Source of the DNA: Candidatus Delongbacteria bacterium | GTDB taxonomy: Bacteria; UBA4055 | NCBI GenBank assembly: GCA_016937995.1 | Contig: JAFGVM010000059.1 | Location: forward strand, 1-11,300 | Direction: 5' to 3' | DNA: 11,300 nucleotides | In this document: in pieces, positions 1 to 6,900 of the stretch | Layout: each line of letters starts with the position of its first letter | How positions within the stretch are numbered: the first letter of the stretch is position 1 | Notes under the pieces: generated by a model | Seen by the model: only the letters and a program-made list of their open reading frames with translations | The model's database searches: none | What the model was told of the DNA's origin: nothing | Translations under genes and position numbers: made by a program

Positions 1-42
1 AAGTCAGAGGAAAAAGTCTTACAGTTCGAGAGCCTCAGTGTG

Positions 43-85
43 ACTTTTCGACTTATCACTTACCACTTATAACTTATCACTATAA
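43..85. repeat. Degenerate heptanucleotide tandem repeat
   Basis: Units of the form ACTTAYC follow each other with a period of 7: ACTTATC (51-57), ACTTACC (58-64), ACTTATA (65-71), ACTTATC (72-78) and a decayed ACTATAA (79-85). An earlier unit, ACTTTTC (43-49), is separated by one extra base. The array runs into the first possible start codon of the ATP-grasp gene and leaves no ribosome binding site there. A trace of the same heptamer recurs at 1535-1555. This is direct observation; the function is unknown. Confidence 0.75.
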
Positions 86-1014
86 TGGACACGGCCATGA
101 GAATCGGCATACTTACAGCAACTATAACGGAAAGCGATTTCTTTCCGAATATCATAGAGTTAAAAGATACTGCAGAGAAGCGCGGACATTCCGTTGATAT
201 TTTCAGGAATGGTGAGTTTAATTTGTTTGTTGAAAATGGAGCGACCAAATTATTCTATAATCAGAAAGCTTTTTTTGTGGAAGATTATGATATCGTCCTG
301 AATAGAATTTCTGTTAGAGAAAAAAGTAACGCTGAATATTATGTAGCTAATGAATTTATAAATAAAAATATCACTTTCTTTAATACACCCGATGCTATTG
401 CAAAAGCCAGGAATAAGTTGCTTTCATTGCAAATAATGGCAAAACTGGGAGTGAATCTTACCCGTTCAGCTATTATAAGAAGACCTGAGGACCTTGAATT
501 TGCAGTATCTCATTTTAATTACCCTCTGGTGCTTAAAAATATCTTCGGTTCACTCGGAAGCTCTACTCTGCTGATATATGATATCAAGCAATTGAGATCT
601 ACATTTGATTATCTTTGGAATATCAACCGTAATGAAGTTATCCTTATTCAGGAATATATCGAATCTGATGACAGAACTATCTCCGATTTCAGGGTATTTG
701 TTCTCGGTGATGAGGTTGTTGCCTCTATGAAGAGGACCAATTCGGATAATGATTTCAGAGCGAATTATAAAAAGGGTGCTGCTGTTAAGCTTGCTGAGAT
801 AACTGAATTGGAAAAAGAGCAGTGTCTTGCCATTGCAAAAGAATTCGGACTTGATATTGCAGGTGTTGACTTTATCAGGACAAAGAACGGACCTGTTTTT
901 TTAGAAGTAAATTCCAATCCCGGAATTGAAGGAATAAGAAAAGCCACCCAGGCGGATGGCTTTGACATTTTAGATAAGATCGTGGATTATTTGGAGAAGC
1001 GGGTAAAGAATTAA
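85..1014 (+). CDS. RimK-like ATP-grasp ligase
   Basis: ATP-grasp enzyme of the RimK type, a family that ligates amino acids (classically glutamate onto ribosomal protein S6) or related carboxylates via an acyl-phosphate. The 309 residues match the usual length of about 300. Visible hallmarks are an N-terminal pre-ATP-grasp domain (1-100), the ATP-binding lysine in LVLKNIFGSLGSS (K151), IQEYIES with E190, DFRVFVLGDEV (201-211), FRANYKKGA (224-232), D262, and the metal-binding FLEVNSNPG (272-280, E274/N276). The start is uncertain. ATG 85 lies at the edge of a 7-bp repeat, and ATG 97 (MRIGIL...) fits the family's usual N-terminus better; neither has a clear ribosome binding site. The substrate cannot be read from the sequence: S6 modification, coenzyme F420 or lysine-biosynthesis-type ligation are all known in the family. 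It converges on the next gene with a 2-bp gap. Confidence 0.9.
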   Translation: MDTAMRIGILTATITESDFFPNIIELKDTAEKRGHSVDIFRNGEFNLFVENGATKLFYNQKAFFVEDYDIVLNRISVREKSNAEYYVANEFINKNITFFNTPDAIAKARNKLLSLQIMAKLGVNLTRSAIIRRPEDLEFAVSHFNYPLVLKNIFGSLGSSTLLIYDIKQLRSTFDYLWNINRNEVILIQEYIESDDRTISDFRVFVLGDEVVASMKRTNSDNDFRANYKKGAAVKLAEITELEKEQCLAIAKEFGLDIAGVDFIRTKNGPVFLEVNSNPGIEGIRKATQADGFDILDKIVDYLEKRVKN

Positions 1015-1016
1015 TC

Positions 1017-1289
1017 CTACAATTTCTTTACTTCAGCGATCCCTTTCACTACAAACAGTTTCAAAACCATCCCGATGATCCATGCAAGCAATATCATAAC
1101 CGGTATAACAATTGCCAGTACAGCTAGTATAGTGATCACAATTCCCAGAACAGTTGTAACGACGACACCGACAAGAGGCAATGCTACTATTGCGACCACA
1201 ATTGATACAAGTATCGCAAAAACACTGAGTAATATTCGTAAAAAGGGATTTGTAACTTTTTTATTATTAATTGTAATATCCAAAGCCAT
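1017..1289 (-). CDS. Small hydrophobic membrane protein, unknown function
   Basis: A 90-residue protein I do not recognise. A short polar N-terminus (MALDITINNKKVTNP) is followed by two long hydrophobic stretches, about 18-48 and 49-80, rich in Val/Ile/Leu and separated by a glycine. It ends in a basic tail (VKGIAEVKKL). A two-helix hairpin in the inner membrane is the simplest reading. An AGGA ribosome binding site sits about 8 bases before the ATG. The opposite strand is also open over this span, but that frame has no ribosome binding site and a low-complexity Thr/Ile composition typical of the antisense of a hydrophobic gene. The gene stands alone, convergent with the ATP-grasp gene. A function in membrane stress or as a small scaffold would be guesswork. 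Confidence 0.75.
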   Translation of the reverse strand: MALDITINNKKVTNPFLRILLSVFAILVSIVVAIVALPLVGVVVTTVLGIVITILAVLAIVIPVMILLAWIIGMVLKLFVVKGIAEVKKL

Positions 1290-1315
1290 AGATCTTCCTG
1301 CTAATTATTTTTTAT

Positions 1316-1344
1316 AAATTAGATATTTAAATTAGAATAATCAA
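1316..1344 (-). promoter_or_regulatory. Possible sigma-70-like promoter of the membrane protein gene
   Basis: On the minus strand, TTGATT (1344-1339) and TAATTT (1321-1316) are separated by 17 bp, with transcription expected to start near 1309. Each hexamer matches consensus in only four positions, and the region is AT-rich, so this could be chance. Confidence 0.3.
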
Positions 1345-1381
1345 TGAGTTTTTTTGAATGGATTAAACAACGATCATTTAA

Positions 1382-1482
1382 CGTATTTCGTAGGGGAGTC
1401 CTTCCACGGTCTCCCGCTTCTGTTTTATATGCAAAATAATCCCAAAGCGGGAAGGCGTAGAAGCCTTCCCCTACGAAATACG
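1382..1482. repeat. Large imperfect palindrome (REP/MITE-like)
   Basis: Two 38-base arms, 1382-1419 and 1445-1482, are inverted copies matching at 31 of 38 positions around a 25-base AT-rich centre. The outer 16 bases of each arm (CGTATTTCGTAGGGGA and its complement) are identical. The right arm contains a nested GGAAGGCGTAGAAGCCTTCC palindrome. There are no transposase fragments. The shape and GC-rich composition in an AT-rich gap suggest a dispersed palindromic repeat or a small non-autonomous element. It lies downstream of the propeller lipoprotein gene and its terminator. Confidence 0.75.
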
Positions 1483-1488
1483 ATCAAT

Positions 1489-1512
1489 AAAAAAGGGCGT
1501 CCGCAAACACCC
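1489..1512 (-). terminator. Rho-independent terminator of the propeller lipoprotein gene
   Basis: On the minus strand, GGGTGT-TTGCGG-ACGCCC forms a 6-bp stem (one G-T pair) with a 6-base loop, followed directly by six T residues. It begins about 43 bases after the stop codon of the propeller gene. Confidence 0.7.
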
Positions 1513-1534
1513 CAATTCTCAATTGTAGAGGGCT

Positions 1535-1555
1535 ACTTACAACTTACTACTGCCC
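1535..1555. repeat. Second trace of the ACTTAYC-like heptamer
   Basis: ACTTACA (1535-1541), ACTTACT (1542-1548) and a decayed ACTGCCC (1549-1555) keep the 7-bp period seen at 43-85. The trace abuts the stop codon of the propeller gene. With only two good units it is supported mainly by its likeness to the longer array. Confidence 0.45.
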
Positions 1556-2730
1556 TAAATTCCCTCATAATGATAATCGTAAACCGAAAACACATTCTCT
1601 GTTATATCATATACAATGAACTTATCTTTCTTAAAATCAAACTTCATGTCTGTTGGAGTATGAGATTCAACCAGCTCGAGCTGATCAAGAATAATAGCAT
1701 TCTGAAACTCCCCATCCTTAAAAACATCAATGTGCGGATTATGCTTAACTCCTGTAGCACACTTCTGGGAGACCCATACAAGAATATTATTATATTTATC
1801 CGCATACATACCGTTCATTACCGACTTCAGCTTACAATTCGGAATTATCCTTTCACCGTTCCATACAAAACCGGCAGTATCCTCATAATGTTTCTTCTCT
1901 TCCGGATTATATTCGATCCTTGCATTATGCTTTGATATTACACCAAGAAGGTCTCCTTTTGTATTTTTCCAGTGTATATGATAATTTTCAGGAAAATTCG
2001 GTGCGTAGAAAATATTATCCGTATAATAAGCAAAAGGCATGAAAATGATCTTTGCATTTTCTACATCTATTGGATCATATTCCGTCGGGATCTCGTGTAT
2101 TAGGGTTTTTATTTTAAAACTCTTATCTTTTATTGAAAAACTGTTCCCTATTCGGACTTTATCATCTTCTGCTTTAAATGTCGGGAAATATCCAAGGATC
2201 TCATTTTCATTTATTCCAGTATCTGCAGCACCATAGTATAGGCCAGGTATTATAATCGTTCTGTGCTCTCCAAAGTTTCCATTAAGATCGAACATAGACA
2301 TTCTTGCCTGACCCGGTGATGTTAGTACCAATGAATCCCCTACAATAGCAATATCATTTGCACCGTCAATTTCAGCTGGACCGTTCCCTCTTGAACAGAA
2401 TTTCAGTAAGTATCTACCGTTTTTATCGTACTTGAATACTGTCTGTTTCGCAAAATCTAGAATATAAAAATTCCCATCTTTATCAATTTCCAGATCTGTA
2501 GCACCCGTAAATGTTACCATTGTATCCTGCTCAAGTCCCCCGATCTCAAATTTATTATCAATAACAAACTTTAGATTAGGATTTGCAGGTTTATTTCTGT
2601 TGCTATAATACTTCACACCGTCCTTTTCTGTAATTGTACATGTTTCATTCCTGGAGCAACTGACAGTCATCAGTGTGAGTAACAAACTGAAAGTGGTCAG
2701 AGTTAACAGAAATTTAAAATATCTCTTCAT
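1555..2730 (-). CDS. 6-bladed beta-propeller lipoprotein
   Basis: A 391-residue exported protein. The N-terminus has two basic residues, a hydrophobic core (7-22) and a lipobox-like TVSC, which puts the lipidated cysteine at C25. The mature part carries NHL/6-bladed-propeller repeats of the type DLEIDKDGNFYILD / VFKYDKNGRYLLKF (79-111), then the RGNGPAE motif (114-120) and NDIAIVGDSLVLT (125-137) with FDLNGNF (147-153). This is the pattern of 6-bladed beta-propeller lipoproteins common in Bacteroidota and relatives, whose ligands are mostly unknown. The middle (about 155-340) is more divergent, and a final blade is seen at TDMKFDFKKDKFIVYD near the C-terminus. A GAGGGG ribosome binding site precedes the ATG. 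It is a single-gene unit with its own promoter and terminator. Location on the outer or inner membrane is inferred, not shown. Confidence 0.85.
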   Translation of the reverse strand: MKRYFKFLLTLTTFSLLLTLMTVSCSRNETCTITEKDGVKYYSNRNKPANPNLKFVIDNKFEIGGLEQDTMVTFTGATDLEIDKDGNFYILDFAKQTVFKYDKNGRYLLKFCSRGNGPAEIDGANDIAIVGDSLVLTSPGQARMSMFDLNGNFGEHRTIIIPGLYYGAADTGINENEILGYFPTFKAEDDKVRIGNSFSIKDKSFKIKTLIHEIPTEYDPIDVENAKIIFMPFAYYTDNIFYAPNFPENYHIHWKNTKGDLLGVISKHNARIEYNPEEKKHYEDTAGFVWNGERIIPNCKLKSVMNGMYADKYNNILVWVSQKCATGVKHNPHIDVFKDGEFQNAIILDQLELVESHTPTDMKFDFKKDKFIVYDITENVFSVYDYHYEGI

Positions 2731-2797
2731 TTTTTCCCCTCAGATTAATATTATTTATCAATATCTTACAATTTACATAGTAAAACTTCGTTACTTA

Positions 2798-2827
2798 AAT
2801 ATACAACATTTATCGATAAAGTGTTAA
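2798..2827 (-). promoter_or_regulatory. Probable promoter of the propeller lipoprotein gene
   Basis: On the minus strand, TTAACA (2827-2822) and TATATT (2803-2798) are separated by 18 bp, each matching consensus in five of six positions. Initiation near 2791 would give a leader of about 60 bases. I see nothing else in 2731-2907. Confidence 0.45.
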
Positions 2828-2907
2828 TTATTAAGGTTGAAGCAATATATTAACCTGTCAAAAGGTTTGCTGCTGCTATTATATGAGAAATTTTATCCAT
2901 ACGTATC

Positions 2908-2937
2908 AAAAAAAATAGGGACAGTAAAAACCATCCC
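2908..2937 (-). terminator. Rho-independent terminator of the small-gene unit
   Basis: On the minus strand, GGGATGG and CTGTCCC pair (7 bp with two G-T pairs) around the loop TTTTTA, followed by TATTTTTTTT. It lies 23 bases after the stop codon of the 94-residue secreted protein and closes the three-gene unit that begins at the promoter at 3677-3705. Confidence 0.75.
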
Positions 2938-2960
2938 ATATATACAATATCAGACTCAAT

Positions 2961-3245
2961 TTATTCATAAATACGGTTCAAATACTTTTCATAAATAGTA
3001 TCGTCCTTTTTCTTTATAACTTCATAATTTGAAGAATACGAATCAGATTTTTTTGTAATTTTTGACTCTTGCGTAGTAACAACTAAATCATCAGAGTCTG
3101 ATCTAAGTGAAGAAAATTTATCAAACTCAGTTCTGGAATTTTTGTCTACTTCAATTCTACCTTTATTTGCTTCTCCGAATATAATCGTAGTTAATAAAAC
3201 CGCAACTAACATTATGCCGTAAATACACTTCCTCGAAATCTTCAT
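2961..3245 (-). CDS. Small secreted protein, unknown function
   Basis: A 94-residue protein of no recognised family. A signal peptide is clear: basic start (MKISRK), hydrophobic core about 7-24, likely cleavage after GEA near residue 26. The mature part, about 68 residues, is highly polar, with many Lys, Asp, Glu and Ser residues (for example SSLRSDSDD) and no cysteine. It is probably an extended or disordered periplasmic peptide. It ends in an IYE-KYLNR-IYE motif in which IYE occurs twice. A strong GGGAGG ribosome binding site lies a few bases before the ATG. It is the third gene of a unit after two paralogous basic microproteins, 58 bases downstream of the second, and is followed by a terminator. 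The shared transcription suggests, but does not show, a joint role. Confidence 0.75.
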   Translation of the reverse strand: MKISRKCIYGIMLVAVLLTTIIFGEANKGRIEVDKNSRTEFDKFSSLRSDSDDLVVTTQESKITKKSDSYSSNYEVIKKKDDTIYEKYLNRIYE

Positions 3246-3303
3246 TTTATCCTCCCTTTCAATTTTTATAGTTTTAAAAGTTGTAATTTATTTCAATTTA
3301 GAA

Positions 3304-3456
3304 TTAAAATAACAACATCCTCTGCCTCTTTACTCTATCGCTCATCCTTCTCATCTGATATCTCATATCCACTCTGATCGCTTCAACTCTCTTGCTCTGT
3401 TCTGTCATTTTTTCCGGATTACATCTTTCAATATTTTTTTCATTAGTGTTTTTCAT
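3304..3456 (-). CDS. Basic microprotein, paralogue of its upstream neighbour
   Basis: A 50-residue protein found by reading the minus strand behind the ribosome binding site AAAGGAGA (3462-3469), with the ATG at 3456 and a TAA at 3304-3306. It begins MKNTNEKNIERCN, and its C-terminal half contains VDMRYQMRRMSDRVKR (29-44). It is strongly basic, has no signal peptide or membrane segment, and the C-terminal half should form an amphipathic helix with Met/Val/Tyr on one face and Arg/Lys on the other. The 45-residue product of the preceding gene shares the core (10 of 16 identical, 15 of 16 similar) and the spacing of the MK..N....ER.N start. Parallel conservation of protein and ribosome binding site is good evidence that both are real genes. 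The function is unknown; nucleic-acid or membrane-surface binding is a guess from charge. Confidence 0.75.
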   Translation of the reverse strand: MKNTNEKNIERCNPEKMTEQSKRVEAIRVDMRYQMRRMSDRVKRQRMLLF

Positions 3457-3489
3457 AGTATTCTCCTTTATAAATTTTTTACAGTTATT

Positions 3490-3627
3490 TTAGAACATTC
3501 CGTGATTTCTTTTCACTTTATCGATTATCTTCTTCATTTGAAATCTCATATCAACACTTAACATATTCTTTTTATCAACTTTAACAGTGTTCGATCTCTC
3601 TGATTTTGTCTGATTATTGATCTTCAT
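3490..3627 (-). CDS. Basic microprotein, first gene of the small-gene unit
   Basis: A 45-residue protein, ATG at 3627 and TAA at 3490-3492, behind AAAGGAGAA (3632-3640) at the same distance as in its paralogue. It begins MKINNQTKSERSN, and its core is VDMRFQMKKIIDKVKR (25-40), ending NHGMF. Compared with the 50-residue paralogue, most changes in the core are conservative (Y/F, R/K, M/I), which fits selection on the protein. It is highly basic and presumably cytoplasmic. It lies about 43 bases after the expected transcription start of a near-consensus promoter, and 33 bases separate it from the next gene. It is too short for default gene callers and is likely missed in most annotations. Confidence 0.75.
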   Translation of the reverse strand: MKINNQTKSERSNTVKVDKKNMLSVDMRFQMKKIIDKVKRNHGMF

Positions 3628-3642
3628 GATATTCTCCTTTTG

Positions 3643-3760
3643 TTTTTATTAACTTTTTCAACATACCAACAAAGGAAATATAAATATATTTAATTTGCTT
3701 GTCAAGTTTTTATTTATATTTTTAATGCTTTATGCGTATTTTTATTAACTTTTTTAACAT
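3643..3760 (-). repeat. Pair of 22-base direct repeats flanking the promoter
   Basis: The segments 3643-3664 and 3739-3760 are identical at 21 of 22 bases. On the minus strand each reads ATGTT(A/G)AAAAAGTTAATAAAAA. The copies sit on either side of the promoter at 3677-3705. In one frame both would encode MLKKLIK, and the single difference (TTA/TTG) is silent. They may be remnants of duplication of the leader region or the starts of short leader peptides. Neither copy has a good ribosome binding site. Confidence 0.55.
3677..3705 (-). promoter_or_regulatory. Near-consensus sigma-70 promoter of the small-gene unit
   Basis: On the minus strand there is a perfect TTGACA (3705-3700), a 17-bp spacer and TATATT (3682-3677, five of six). 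The expected start is near 3670, ahead of the 45-residue microprotein. This is one of the two best promoters in the window and suggests strong transcription of the three small genes. Confidence 0.75.
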
Positions 3761-3900
3761 TTGCTACTCTACAGCATTAACTTTCTTATTCTTGATACAT
3801 AAGAAATCCTTTAATATTTATACATTATTTATATAAGGGCACATAGGGTATATTACATTCATGATAAAATACCCAGAACAACAGGTTTCAACCTGTGGAA
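3761..3900. other. Gene-free stretch with a short hairpin
   Basis: The gap between the microprotein unit and the redox operon (3628-3955) holds the promoter and direct repeats described separately, and a terminator at its far end. In 3761-3900 I see no convincing gene. The only structure is a perfect short palindrome, ACAGGTTTCAACCTGT (3881-3896), just beyond the terminator. It could be a second hairpin backing up termination or a small dispersed repeat. Confidence 0.5.
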
Positions 3901-3931
3901 TAAAAAAAAGGGCGATCATAAAAATCGCCCT
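3901..3931 (-). terminator. Rho-independent terminator of the redox operon
   Basis: On the minus strand, AGGGCGAT and ATCGCCCT form a perfect 8-bp stem around the loop TTTTATG, followed by eight T residues. It lies 24 bases after the stop codon of the 1214-residue fusion subunit and closes the operon. Confidence 0.85.
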
Positions 3932-3955
3932 ACTAAAATATGAAAATGAATAGAT

Positions 3956-6900
3956 TTACTTCATTTTCTCTTTAAACTCGTCTTCAAAACGTTTAACCAA
4001 ATTATCACAACCATAATCAAACGCTCTTGTAAATCTATCCTGATAGCTGCTTTCAAGATCATTATACTGCTCACAACTATCCTTCATGACCTCAACTGCT
4101 TCTGCAAGAATTTCCTCATTTGAACCGTAATCAGATTCCAGACCCAGCTTTTTCATAATATTATTAAGCTGATCTGTAAAAATAACTGTCTTAGGTTTAA
4201 TTCCTGCATTAAATGCACAAAGCATTTTCTGAGTATTTGAGAAACTTCCTCCTGATTCTATAGGAAACGATGAAGGAAGAATAAGATCCGCATTTTCAGC
4301 TGTCTTTGTCATAAAATAATCCGCAACTACACTAAATTGGTTTACAGGTTGTAATTTTCTTGAATTGGCTTGATCCAAAAGAGTTCCCATAGGATCTTCT
4401 CCGAAAATAAAAATATTCTTCGGTGGAACACTGTCCTTTCTGAAATTTTCCTCTGCAATACTAACTTTACTATCCGGATACTTTTCCTTCATTGCTTCAA
4501 ACAAACAATCACATACTTCTTCATAAATACCCATATCGAACAGACCTTGTGCATTATTTTTCTCTTTAAGACAAATAATACCACTAGAGGTCTTTCCAAG
4601 CTTACCGGTTATAACTGAAAGGTTAAATATTTCACTTTGAGTTTCACGTGAAACTGATCTTTCAGAGAAAACGACCACTGCATTCTGTTCGTTATTGTAT
4701 TCAACAGCTATCTTTTTTATGGTCTCAGCATCCAGACCAGACTGCTTTACAACTTTATCAATATCGGTTTCTAGTATTTTCTTTTCGTAGTCATCATAAC
4801 CTTCAGCATTGCCATCGATGAATAATTTATTTATCAGATTATCTTTAACAATAAAATAGTTCAGAGCCTTTACAAAGTCATAATAGCTGTCAACTTTAAC
4901 TATCTTGTCTGATTTTTTATTCATTGAAGAGTTTGAGCAAGTTGTTACGTTTATCACTTCAGTACCTTTTGCTCTTGCATTATTAAGCATAAAACCAAAT
5001 ACTGCGTTATGTTTATTTGGAGTTGAACCTATCAAATATACTTTCCCTGCTTTATCTAGTTCTTTAAAAGGTGTATTTGCATAAGAGTTGAAAAGTAATT
5101 CATCAGCTCTACCCAGAAAATGGAAAGATGCTATACTGTTAGTACCAACCGCTGCTCTTGCAAGTTTATTTGTAAGATAAAGTTCCTCGTTTGTAAGTCT
5201 TGCACCCGCATAAAAGTAATTTTCTTCAGGCTTTACCGATTTTATCTTGTCGACAATAATGTTATATGCTTCGTAGAAATCTATCTCTTCGAATTTACCA
5301 TCTTTTTTAAGAAGAGGTTTAGTAATTCTCTTCTTATCGTTTAGATAAGTATAACCGAATTTAGCATATTTACAGATATTCCCGTCAGGATTTGCAAGGG
5401 TCTTTCTACCTTCAGCTTTCACAAAATATCCGTTTTTATGATGAAGATTTACACCACAACCTATAGAACAGTAGTTACAAACTGCTTCCACGATCTCTGT
5501 TTTAAAAGGTCCAGGTTTGAAAGTTTTATTTTCTGATATTGCTCCTGTCGGACATGCATCAATACACATACCACAAGATTCACAAGAAGTATCTTTCAGC
5601 GAATTCCCCAAAGAAGGAGCTAAGTAAGTATCAAATCCTCTATTAACCAATCCCAGAGCACCTGCACCAACTACTTCACTACAGATCCTTACACAACGTG
5701 AACAAAGTATACATTTATTATTATCTATCTCAATATACGGATGAGAATAATCTACATCATACTTTTTAAAATCTCCCGAGTACTTCTTTTGGTCAACACC
5801 GTACTCTGTACAATATTTTTTCAGATCACAGGTAAACAGTTCACCACATCCACACTCCAAACATCTCTCAACTTCCTTTTCAGCTTGTTCAGGTTTATAA
5901 CCAAGCTCAACTTCGTTAAAATTGTGTCTCTCTTCCGGATCAAGTACAGGCATCTCCTCTCTAGTTTGAGGATAAAATTCATTTTTAAATTCTTCCGAGA
6001 CCATGTTTTCAAAATTATCTCTTTTACTTACAAATTCAGAGCTTTCACCTACTATTTCTTGTCCTGTCAAGAATTGATGACAGCTTTTTGCTGCAATTCT
6101 TCCCTGATTCACACCTTCTATCAGTGTTGCAGCACCAGTTACTGCATCACCTGCAGCAAATATTGAAGGAACTCCGGTCTGTAGAGTTTTTGGATCAGCA
6201 GCTATATCACTCCACTTGTTAAGTTCGAACTTTCCGTCAGCTAGACTGTTTATGTCATCAACGAAATCAACTACTGTCTTCTGACCGATCGCTGAAAGAA
6301 TATAATCCAGTTCAAGATCAAATTCAGAACCTTCTACAGGTACAGGTCTTCTTCTTCCTGAATCATCAGGTTCACCAAGTTCCATTTTGATGCATGTGAG
6401 TGTCTTAAGTCTACCATTCTCATCCGTATTAACTTTCTTTGGAAGAGTAAGGATCATGTATTCAACACCTTCAAGTTTCGATTCATGGATCTCGATCGGA
6501 TTTGCAGGCATCTCTGCTTCGGTCCTTCTATAAATGATATAAGATTTTTTTGCCCCACATCTTAAGGCTGAACGGCAGCAATCCATAGCTGTGTTACCTC
6601 CACCTATGGTCGCAACTACTTTACCTGTAAAGTCAGGTCTTGTTTTTGGATCTTCCATTGGTCTCAGAAAATCAATACCCGCTAGAACACCTTCAGAATC
6701 CTCGTTCTCTACTCTCATTGAAGAACCTTTCCAGCATCCAACACTTGTTATCATTGCATCATAATTTTCTTTTACTTCCGCATACTTAATGTCAGTACCG
6801 AACCTTGTGTTGTATTTTATCTTAACACCCAGTTCCTTTATAGTGTCGATCTCTTTATCAAGAAGTTCGTTGGGCAATCTATAAGCCGGTATTCCATATC

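Noticed and set aside
1-72. Possible tail of an upstream gene before the ATP-grasp gene
   Set aside because: Frames ending at 43 or 72 could be a C-terminus (one ends SSRASV), but too little sequence is present to tell coding from non-coding.
1354-1935. A 193-codon open frame on the plus strand
   Set aside because: It starts inside the large palindrome and runs antisense through the well-supported propeller gene. It has no ribosome binding site and no recognisable protein features.
3300-3760. CRISPR-like array suggested by repeated short motifs
   Set aside because: The repeats are leader sequences and paralogous coding sequence. There are no regularly spaced identical repeats with variable spacers.
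5741-6166. A 141-codon open frame on the plus strand
   Set aside because: It is antisense to the ferredoxin and linker part of the fusion subunit, with a low-complexity Phe/Ile/Leu composition.
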